A DNA stretch of 10,932 bases from Thermoplasmatota archaeon (lineage in GTDB: Archaea > Thermoplasmatota > Thermoplasmata > Thermoplasmatales > Thermoplasmataceae), in contig JAMCUV010000078.1 of NCBI GenBank assembly GCA_023379345.1, forward strand, positions 1-10,932. Reading direction: 5' to 3'. Below are positions 4,463 through 10,548 of this stretch, piece after piece. Each line of letters begins with the position of its first letter. The stretch's first letter is position 1. The translations under genes and the position numbers were made by a program. The notes below the pieces were generated by a model. That model had not been told where the DNA came from and did no database searches. It saw only the letters and a list, made by a program, of their open reading frames with translations.

Positions 4463-7396
4463 TCAGTGCTTTCTCCTTATGAGAGACACACCGCTCACCA
4501 GAAGCACTATGCCGAAGAAGAGAAGCACAAGGTACAGAACCTCAGTCTGGAAGAAGGATTTTGGTGCCTGGTAGCTGATAACCACTGTCTGGTTGCTCCC
4601 TGATACATTCACGTATCCTGATGACGGGCCGTTTGGAGTTGTGGTGCCACGTACATCGTACCTGTAGGTGCCGTTGGGCACCTCGAAAATTACGGTTTGA
4701 CCGGTGGTCATGTTTGTCAGTCCGTGGAATGAAATCCCCCACAATGTTCCGGATGAGAGGCCGGTTTCCCTGAAGGTCACGAAGTACCCATAACTGTAGT
4801 TCACATACACAGTCTGGTTCTGGCCGTTGGTATTCAGCGACACAAGGGATATGTTGGGCGCATCATAGCCTGATGGATACAGGTAGAATGTGTACTGCCC
4901 TCCGTACAGGTAGAAGGTTATGTTGTCTGTTGTTCCTGATAACGTCTGGTTTGAAGTGCTATTCTGGGCCATTACCCTCCACTCCTGGTTGATGGGGAGG
5001 CCCTGCTCTATGAAGGAGACATTGAACTGACCATGCCTGAATATCATGGAGATATTGAGTGCTTTACCCTTTACGGTGAAGTTGCCCGACTGGCCATAGT
5101 AGTTTGGATCAGTTGGCATCCCCGTATAATTATAGGACCCGTTTGGGAAATACAGTGCTGCACTGTAGCCTGAATACTGGCGGCTGTAATTCCAGGCGTT
5201 CAGGTTCCACGTATCATTTGCCGGAAGCCCGGTCTGGGTGAAATTAACCACATATCCATATTTGAAAATGATATCAACCGTGACGTTTCTGCCGGATACG
5301 TTTATGAACGATTGCGGCGGGACTCCCACCATGCTGCCAACATGCGGTATCTCATACTGGAATGTCCCGTTGGGAAGGCTCAGGTTAACGTACCTGCTGT
5401 CGCTGCCTGAGATAAACGATCTCCCCACAATATTAACAGACCATCCGGTACCGGTTTTTAGGCCGGTTTCAATGAATGATATGTTATACCTTTTAATGTT
5501 GCTGTCCTGTATGAAATTGTATGCGTTTATTGATCCCCAGCCCGTGACAAGGTTGTATCCTGGTGTTACGTTGTAAAGGCTGTTCCCGCCATAGGACACG
5601 TTGAAGAACGGCGATCTTGAGAGCCTGGATTCCTTCAGGAATGCAGGATCATACTGCCCGGTTCCAAGCTTGTATATCAGCGGATCTACGAAACCCAGCG
5701 GCGTTTCTGCGCTGGCATTGAGATATGCATCCATTGTTGCAATGATTCCGGCTTCAACAGGCGAGGAAACACTGGTTCCTGAGACCACGAAAAGACCGCT
5801 TGCGGTGGTGTTTGAATAAAATATTAGCGTGTTGTTTGCAAGGGCAGCTATATCTGGCACTCCCCTCCCCTTTCCATCCAGGACAGAGTTAGCGGATGAG
5901 TTGATCTGCCATGACGGCTCAGTGTAGACGGTACTTATTCCTCCCGTGGTACCAACAGTTTTGCCAGGCGATGGCATGTACCATGCACCCTGTTCCACAA
6001 GCTTCAGTGTTGTGGTATTTATTGTAACGTTTGTGCCTCCCACTGCAGTTACCCCGAAGGTGTTGTAACCAATGGAGGATGGGAACTGCACCATGTCTGG
6101 CGGGCCAGCATATTTCGGGCTGCTTGTATTATCGGCCGAATCCCCGCTGCTTGCCAGAACCGTTATGCCTCGAGCCTGTGCTTGCTCCAGGTATGTGTTC
6201 CATGTTGAATCTGTCCCGTCGGAACCGCCCCATGAATTGGATATTACGGTGAGGTTCTGGAAATTCAGTGCAGTGGCAAAGGCCTGCGTCAGATCGGCTG
6301 TGCTTGCCTGGGGGCCGTATATGTTGTATATCTGCGCCCCTGGAGCCAGGCTTCCAACCATCTCAAGATCAAGAGTATTTTCGATGGTCGCTCCCGAGGT
6401 ATCCTTCTCCGCGGAAATACCGGGAGGAGTGGCGTTGTCTATTGGCACCCCAGTTACTGTTGGAAATGGCTCAGAATATGTTCCGTTTGGATACTGCGGA
6501 TATGAATCCTGGAAATACTTTGTAATGTCGGAGGGATTGAAAGGTGCTGTATAAACGACCTTGCCATTGCTGTTTGTATAATTGCCTGACCAGAGCAGGG
6601 TGGCTATTACCTCCCCCTTATCGTAATGGCTGCCAAACAGCTGGGTTTCGTTGTAAGCAACCTGCATGTATGTCCCGTAGAGGGCTTCAGCTCCATTGTT
6701 CAGGAACCCTACCTTTGGGTAGCCTCCTGCCGTATCGGCTCTGGCAGCCTCAAGCTGTTTCAGCTCACCCTCCACGTTCAGGCTGAAGGAAAGCTGTGGA
6801 GATGTTCCAAGTCCAACTATGTCATAAACCTGTGACGAAAGCCACTGTGGAAGCTCAGGATTGGATGAGGGTCCTGTAACTACAGTGCCGTTTTCAGATA
6901 CGCCCACCAGGCTTGTATGGAATGCATTGCTGATGGCCTGGCTGTCTCCTGACATGGCAATGGTGTTCCTGCCCTGGTATGTTGTTATGTTCACCATGCC
7001 GGCGGACCTGAAATAAGCCACAGCCCTGTCATATTCAGCGGCGGAAGGCGAGAAATTGGCATAGAACTGATCGGCGGTCATATAACGGTGATATTCCGGG
7101 CTGGATGGATCTGAAAGATTGTGCAGGAATGACTGCAGTCTGCTCTCATTGCTGTAGTTCAGGATCACCACTATCTGTTCCGTTCCCTTGTAGGCTGAGG
7201 ATCCATTCACAACCTTGCCCAGGAATGGGGCATCTGCAAGTGCCTGAAGTGAATCTGAAACGTGAGAAATATCAGGCTCAGGCCATGCAGCAATGGCGTC
7301 ATGCTGCTGGAAAGCAGAATTGACCATGAGAAAGGCCAGTGCAACAGCCAGTACTGTTACTGCTATCCTGGTCCATCCGCTTCCATTCATGAGCAT
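4463..7396 (-). CDS. Secreted, membrane-anchored S53 serine-carboxyl peptidase (sedolisin/kumamolisin family)
   Basis: A 977-residue extracellular protease active at acid pH. Order: signal peptide (1-~37, hydrophobic core 11-25); activation prodomain (~55-210); S53 catalytic domain (~225-632); four tandem ~75-residue beta-rich repeats (638-~944); C-terminal transmembrane helix (951-972) ending in RRKH. This leaves the enzyme outside the cell, anchored at its C-terminus. The catalytic triad is visible: E339 and D343 in ENTLD, and S542 in SGTSVSSP; the oxyanion Asp is D419 in SSGDS. The two places where family members carry calcium-binding Asp are Asn here (N599 in FFNVS, N615 in YNLVTGWG). More than 40 N-x-S/T sequons are spread over the ectodomain, fitting heavy glycosylation. 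The start could be ATG 7396 or ATG 7390, two codons later. It would supply peptides to a heterotrophic acidophile. It is followed by Nob1 on the same strand. I am confident of the family and less sure about the cleavage sites. Confidence 0.93.
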   Translation of the reverse strand: MLMNGSGWTRIAVTVLAVALAFLMVNSAFQQHDAIAAWPEPDISHVSDSLQALADAPFLGKVVNGSSAYKGTEQIVVILNYSNESRLQSFLHNLSDPSSPEYHRYMTADQFYANFSPSAAEYDRAVAYFRSAGMVNITTYQGRNTIAMSGDSQAISNAFHTSLVGVSENGTVVTGPSSNPELPQWLSSQVYDIVGLGTSPQLSFSLNVEGELKQLEAARADTAGGYPKVGFLNNGAEALYGTYMQVAYNETQLFGSHYDKGEVIATLLWSGNYTNSNGKVVYTAPFNPSDITKYFQDSYPQYPNGTYSEPFPTVTGVPIDNATPPGISAEKDTSGATIENTLDLEMVGSLAPGAQIYNIYGPQASTADLTQAFATALNFQNLTVISNSWGGSDGTDSTWNTYLEQAQARGITVLASSGDSADNTSSPKYAGPPDMVQFPSSIGYNTFGVTAVGGTNVTINTTTLKLVEQGAWYMPSPGKTVGTTGGISTVYTEPSWQINSSANSVLDGKGRGVPDIAALANNTLIFYSNTTASGLFVVSGTSVSSPVEAGIIATMDAYLNASAETPLGFVDPLIYKLGTGQYDPAFLKESRLSRSPFFNVSYGGNSLYNVTPGYNLVTGWGSINAYNFIQDSNIKRYNISFIETGLKTGTGWSVNIVGRSFISGSDSRYVNLSLPNGTFQYEIPHVGSMVGVPPQSFINVSGRNVTVDIIFKYGYVVNFTQTGLPANDTWNLNAWNYSRQYSGYSAALYFPNGSYNYTGMPTDPNYYGQSGNFTVKGKALNISMIFRHGQFNVSFIEQGLPINQEWRVMAQNSTSNQTLSGTTDNITFYLYGGQYTFYLYPSGYDAPNISLVSLNTNGQNQTVYVNYSYGYFVTFRETGLSSGTLWGISFHGLTNMTTGQTVIFEVPNGTYRYDVRGTTTPNGPSSGYVNVSGSNQTVVISYQAPKSFFQTEVLYLVLLFFGIVLLVSGVSLIRRKH
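4565..5485 (-). repeat. Four tandem protein repeats in the S53 protease C-terminal region
   Basis: Residues 638-944 of the protease contain four units that start with a similar line: ISFIETGLKTGTGW (638), VNFTQTGLPANDTW (717), VSFIEQGLPINQEW (793) and VTFRETGLSSGTLW (873). Most units continue to a PNGTY-like turn (PNGTFQY, PNGSYNY, PNGTYRY; unit 3 has GGQYTFY). Each ends with a V/I-rich strand and, in three cases, Tyr/Arg-Gly. Spacing is 73-80 residues, so each is a beta-sandwich-sized module. The units are diverged at both protein and DNA level, so this is an old duplication. They probably act as a stalk or cell-surface binding region; that role is inference. Confidence 0.8.
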
Positions 7397-7414
7397 GGTT
7401 AGGAAACCACATAG

Positions 7415-7419
7415 AAAAA
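7415..7419 (-). terminator. Possible oligo-T terminator of the acyl-CoA synthetase-like gene
   Basis: On the minus strand a TTTTT run flanked by G and C lies 30 bp after the stop of the upstream gene and just before the protease start. It could end transcription of that gene. It is short and sits in an A/T-rich promoter region, so it may be incidental. Confidence 0.3.
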
Positions 7420-7429
7420 CTTTTCAGGG

Positions 7430-7442
7430 ATTTTTTTAATGA
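7430..7442 (-). promoter_or_regulatory. Possible TATA-like element of the S53 protease
   Basis: The minus strand reads TCATTAAAAAAAT about 35-46 bp before the ATG at 7396. A transcript starting 25-30 bp downstream would carry a short leader of roughly 10-15 bases. Position and sequence are less convincing than for etfBA and ilvE. It would make the protease, and possibly the nob1 and cyclase genes after it, independent of the synthetase-like gene. Confidence 0.35.
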
Positions 7443-7448
7443 TTTCGT

Positions 7449-9083
7449 TTATTTCTTGGCTGCCTGTTCCTCTATAAGTATCCTCTTCAGTATCCTTCCG
7501 CTTATGCTTTTTGGCAGGGAATCCCTGATGTAGAACTCAGCAGGAACCTTCTCCTTTGAGAGCCTGCTTTCACACGCTTCCCTGAGTCTGTCGATTGAAA
7601 CCTCCTTATCCTTGGCCGGAGCGACCACGGCAACTATCTTCTGATCTCCCTGCCCCGTGTCCAGGCCGATAACCGCTGCCTCAGAGACGCCATCAACCTG
7701 GGAAAGAAATTTCTCAATCTCTGCCGGGCTAACTATGACATCCCTTGATATGAGGAATTCCCTGTGATAATCCGTCACGTACAGGTAGCTATCCTCATCT
7801 ATCCTTGCCATATCGCCGGTCTTCAGCATGTCGCCGGAAAAGTTACCTTCAGTGCCCTCTGCCGGAAAATATCCCCTGGTTATCTGGTTCCCTCCCAGAA
7901 GGAGAAGGCCGGTCTTTCCGATTTCCAGATCTTCCCCTGTAGCTTCGTCCACTATCTTCTGGGTGACTCCCCTGAGGGGACGTCCCACACTCCCCTGCCT
8001 CACCTGGTTCCTGTCCGCAGGCTGCATGTGTGTGATGCCGGTCATCTCAGGGACATCGTAGTATTCAAGCACTGGAACCTTAAACTTCTCCTGGAACAGT
8101 GATCTGATCCTGTCATTCATGAGATATGAGGGACAAAGGGCTCCCTTGAGGCTCTTTGATCCCTGCAGCGGTACACTTTCATCAGCCATTGAGTATATAT
8201 CGTTGGGCATGCCGCACACGTAGTCGCAGTCGAAAAGGCTGCACAGCCTTGCCAGCCTTTCATAATCATTCCTTTCGTATGCACATATGACAGTCCCCCC
8301 AAGAACGGCAGGAAGCATTATTGATAGCTGGAAGCCCGATGGAGAGAAAATAGGGGTGGATGAGGCAATCCTGAATCTTCTCTTTGGTATCCTGAGGTTT
8401 TCCCTCATGCCGGCTATGGAGTTCAGGAGATTTGAACCGCTGTATGTTATACCCCTGAGATCGCCATCTATGGACGGGAAGACAAACATGACCGCCGGGT
8501 CCTGCTCTAGGTCAACCTGCTCCTCCTCACCCCTGGGCTCGAAAATCATTTCGCTGAACCACGCAATGGAAACGCCTGTGGTGGAAAGCTTCACGGATTT
8601 GGCAATCTGTCCTGCCGTGACGGATACTGCTTTCTCAAAAGGCAGGAATTCCTGCAGCCTTGTGAGTATTATGCCGGAGATGCCGCTTTCCTGCTTCACT
8701 GTTATATCAGCGGTGTAGACCGCCACAAGAACCCTGAGGCCGGTGAAATGTATGACGTTCTCCATCTCCCACGTCGTAAGGAGATGATCCATTGGAACTG
8801 CAACGGCACCTATCTTCATTGCAGCAAAGAACGTAACCATGAACTGGGGAGACAGAGGCAGTGCAATTCCAATCCTGTCTCCTTTCTTCACGGAGAATTT
8901 TTTCCTGAGGGTCTCTGCCATGGAATCAGCCATTGACAGCAGGCTGTGGTATGTGACATGTTTCCCGTGGTAAATTATTATGGGAAAACTTGTGTTCTGG
9001 GATTCGGCATCATGGAGGATGGAGTAAATTGATCGTATTCCGCCCAGCCAGCCTTCCTCACCAGTAACTGCCCTTTCCACCAT
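7449..9083 (-). CDS. AMP-forming acyl-CoA synthetase homologue with degenerate catalytic motifs
   Basis: A 544-residue member of the ANL (acyl-CoA synthetase / NRPS adenylation / luciferase) superfamily, of normal length. The overall fold is easy to follow: KKGDRIGIALPLSPQFMVTFFA (66-87), the A5-like region EYYDVPEMTG (340-349), GSVGRPLRG (364-372), TGD of A7 (422-424), VSPAEIE (451-457) and the A10 region PKSISGR (524-530). Active members activate a carboxylic acid with ATP and load it on CoA. Here key motifs are altered. The A3 P-loop, usually SGTTGxPKG, is PSIDGDLRG (203-211). The A8 Gly-Arg is replaced in VTDYHREF (436-443). The A10 catalytic Lys is Arg (R530). The frame is intact, so it is not a decayed gene. 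It may be inactive for adenylation, or have a changed reaction; its substrate is unknown. The ATG at 9083 is preceded by GGTG seven bases upstream, a plausible ribosome-binding site. Confidence 0.85.
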   Translation of the reverse strand: MVERAVTGEEGWLGGIRSIYSILHDAESQNTSFPIIIYHGKHVTYHSLLSMADSMAETLRKKFSVKKGDRIGIALPLSPQFMVTFFAAMKIGAVAVPMDHLLTTWEMENVIHFTGLRVLVAVYTADITVKQESGISGIILTRLQEFLPFEKAVSVTAGQIAKSVKLSTTGVSIAWFSEMIFEPRGEEEQVDLEQDPAVMFVFPSIDGDLRGITYSGSNLLNSIAGMRENLRIPKRRFRIASSTPIFSPSGFQLSIMLPAVLGGTVICAYERNDYERLARLCSLFDCDYVCGMPNDIYSMADESVPLQGSKSLKGALCPSYLMNDRIRSLFQEKFKVPVLEYYDVPEMTGITHMQPADRNQVRQGSVGRPLRGVTQKIVDEATGEDLEIGKTGLLLLGGNQITRGYFPAEGTEGNFSGDMLKTGDMARIDEDSYLYVTDYHREFLISRDVIVSPAEIEKFLSQVDGVSEAAVIGLDTGQGDQKIVAVVAPAKDKEVSIDRLREACESRLSKEKVPAEFYIRDSLPKSISGRILKRILIEEQAAKK

Positions 9084-9123
9084 TTATTTGCACCATCAGG
9101 TAAGAGAATAACGCATGGTGTCC

Positions 9124-9130
9124 ATAAAAT
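9124..9130 (-). promoter_or_regulatory. Candidate TATA-like box of the acyl-CoA synthetase-like gene
   Basis: The minus strand reads ATTTTAT here, about 41-47 bp before the ATG at 9083. A start site 25 bp downstream would leave a leader of about 17 bases, long enough to hold the GGTG at 9091-9094. This is a moderate match only. Confidence 0.35.
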
Positions 9131-9177
9131 CTTTTCCGGTGTGATTCCCGTCGGAAATGAGTCATGAACACAAGACA

Positions 9178-9185
9178 TTATAAAC
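9178..9185 (+). promoter_or_regulatory. TATA box of ilvE
   Basis: TTATAAAC lies 27-34 bp before the ATG at 9212, where a TATA box for a leaderless mRNA is expected. It falls downstream of the earlier in-frame ATG at 9164. A transcript using this box would therefore not contain 9164, which decides the start in favour of 9212. Confidence 0.65.
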
Positions 9186-9211
9186 AATTTCTATCTGATC
9201 GTGTGAGAAAA

Positions 9212-10120
9212 ATGCCAGGCAAGGTGTGGCTAGACGGGAAAATTGTTGATTATGACAGCGCAAGGGTACCAATCCTGACACATTCCCTGCAGTACGGTAC
9301 CGGAATATTTGAGGGCATAAGGGCGTACGAGGATTCGGGAACCGCTTCCATTTTCAGGCTCGGTGATCATGTCAGGAGGTTTCTTGACACTGCACGTGTG
9401 TACCACATGAATCTGGGTTTTTCCGCCAATGATCTGGAGGAAGCCATCATTGAGGTTGTGAGGGCAAACGCCCTGAAGGCATGCTATATCCGTCCATTCG
9501 CTTTCTATGCCAGCGATGACATATCACTGTCAACCAGAGGAAAGAAGGTCAGCGTTGCCATCGCCGCAGTTCCGTTTGGGCAGTATTTCGGGGACAAGCT
9601 TTCCGGAGGAGTGAAATGCCGTGTGTCCTCGTGGAGGCGCATCAACTCCGATATTCTTCCAGTTCAGGCCAAAGCCAGCGGAAACTACCTCAATTCCATC
9701 ATAGCGTCAATGGATGTTGAGGGCACTGATTTCGATGAGGTCATACTGCTCTCCTCAAAGGGCTATGTGGCGGAAGGGCCTGGAGAGAACATATTCCTTG
9801 TGAGGAATGGGCATCTTATCACACCTGGTGTGGAATCCGACATCCTGCTGGGCATAACCAGAAACTCAGTTATTGAGATTGCCGGGAATCTTGGAATAAA
9901 GACTGAGGAGAGAGAGGTCCACAGGGAAGAGCTCTGCACTGCAGACGAGGTATTCTTCTGCGGAACCGCAGCGGAGATCACGCCTGTTGTGAATGTGGAC
10001 GGTGTTCCCTTGGGAAACGGAAAAAAGGGTTCCATAACCTCGAGGCTGCAGAAAACATACTTTGACGCAGTCACTGGGAAGCTGCCTGAATACAGAAAAT
10101 GGCTGACTCCAGTCAGCTGA
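9212..10120 (+). CDS. ilvE: Branched-chain amino acid aminotransferase
   Basis: A 302-residue fold-type IV PLP enzyme that exchanges amino groups between leucine, isoleucine or valine and 2-oxoglutarate, for synthesis or breakdown of these amino acids. Visible landmarks are KVWLDGKIVDYDSARV at the N-terminus, LTHSLQYGTGIFEGIRAY (23-40), the PLP-lysine context QAKASGNYLNS (K154) and the PLP-phosphate/pyridine segment EGPGENIF (E188-F195). These match IlvE better than D-amino acid aminotransferase or aminodeoxychorismate lyase, though the fold family is hard to split by eye. An ATG at 9164 would add 16 residues that look unlike the family and overlap the TATA box at 9178, so 9212 is preferred. 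It is divergent from the acyl-CoA synthetase-like gene, and its last 8 bp overlap the convergent cupin gene. Breakdown is a plausible role given the protease and ETF nearby. Confidence 0.92.
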   Translation: MPGKVWLDGKIVDYDSARVPILTHSLQYGTGIFEGIRAYEDSGTASIFRLGDHVRRFLDTARVYHMNLGFSANDLEEAIIEVVRANALKACYIRPFAFYASDDISLSTRGKKVSVAIAAVPFGQYFGDKLSGGVKCRVSSWRRINSDILPVQAKASGNYLNSIIASMDVEGTDFDEVILLSSKGYVAEGPGENIFLVRNGHLITPGVESDILLGITRNSVIEIAGNLGIKTEEREVHREELCTADEVFFCGTAAEITPVVNVDGVPLGNGKKGSITSRLQKTYFDAVTGKLPEYRKWLTPVS

Positions 10121-10121
10121 C
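10112..10121. other. Convergent overlapping stop codons inside a 10-bp palindrome
   Basis: GTCAGCTGAC is a perfect palindrome. The ilvE stop TGA is 10118-10120 and the cupin stop on the minus strand is 10115-10113, so the two coding regions overlap by 8 bp. A further small inverted repeat, GCCTG-TTT-CAGGC (10122-10134), follows inside the cupin 3' end and precedes a short T run; it might slow the polymerase, but archaeal termination does not usually need hairpins. Confidence 0.9.
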
Positions 10122-10472
10122 GCCTGTTTCAGGCATCTTTGTGTCGCTCCTGCAGAGAAGGGCACACACTATGACGGTGGCGCCAGATTTTCCAGCCACC
10201 AGGGAATGCTTGACCATAACTGGGAATGAATGGAAATCTCCCTTCTTCATGGTCTTCCTTGCACCTTCTATCTCTGTTTCAATGGTGCCTTCCACCACGT
10301 AAACCCACTCAAACCTGTCCCTGTGATAATGCATTGGATAAACAGCGCCGGGCTTGAACTTCAGGAACTTGATCATGCCGCTGCCCATGGAATTTATGAC
10401 GCTCTGTAAAATTCCAAGCTTGCCGTCAGAGACCTCGTCCCATTTCATATCTGCCAGAGAGATGTTCTCCAT
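10113..10472 (-). CDS. Small metal-binding cupin protein
   Basis: A 119-residue single-domain cupin. Motif 1 fits the classic pattern exactly: G42, H48, H50, E55 and G62, in PGAVYPMHYHRDRFEWVYVVEG. Motif 2 gives G78, P84 and H89 (KGDFHSFPVMVKHS). Three His and one Glu form a normal metal site, so the protein can bind Fe, Mn, Ni or Zn. No signal peptide or DNA-binding domain is present. Cupins this small act as dioxygenases, isomerases or ligand sensors, and the sequence does not tell which. The reading frame ends 8 bp inside the convergent ilvE gene. The ATG at 10472 has a TATA-like element about 30 bp upstream. The next gene upstream on this strand is the rhodanese, 76 bp away. Confidence 0.85.
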   Translation of the reverse strand: MENISLADMKWDEVSDGKLGILQSVINSMGSGMIKFLKFKPGAVYPMHYHRDRFEWVYVVEGTIETEIEGARKTMKKGDFHSFPVMVKHSLVAGKSGATVIVCALLCRSDTKMPETGVS

Positions 10473-10497
10473 TTCGCTACACCATATACATCAGGGT

Positions 10498-10506
10498 TAA
10501 TATAGA
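10498..10506 (-). promoter_or_regulatory. TATA-like box of the cupin gene
   Basis: The minus strand reads CTATATTAA, centred about 30 bp before the ATG at 10472. This predicts a transcript with a leader of only a few bases. A second match (TGTATAT, near 10485-10491) is too close to the start codon to serve as the TATA box. Confidence 0.5.
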
Positions 10507-10548
10507 TTATCCGGGGAAATCAGCTTACCAGTATGTAATCATGATAAT

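Noticed and set aside
3678..4574. A 298-codon open frame on + across the cyclase, nob1 and protease ends
   Set aside because: It lies antisense to two well-supported genes with clear catalytic motifs, crosses gene boundaries, and its product is rich in Cys, His and Arg with no recognisable domain. It is best explained as a shadow of G+C-biased codon use.
6072..6554. Antisense open frame of 160 codons on + inside the S53 protease
   Set aside because: It is fully contained within the catalytic domain, which is intact on the minus strand, and it shows no domain or promoter of its own.
8287..8718. Antisense open frame of 143 codons on + inside the acyl-CoA synthetase-like gene
   Set aside because: I checked it because the sense gene has degenerate motifs, but its product shows no recognisable fold and the sense frame is full length and conserved elsewhere.
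10538..10545. ATCATGAT palindrome between the rhodanese and cupin genes, considered as an operator
   Set aside because: Only eight bases are symmetric and it does not extend. It lies outside the likely promoter position of the cupin gene, so chance is a sufficient explanation.
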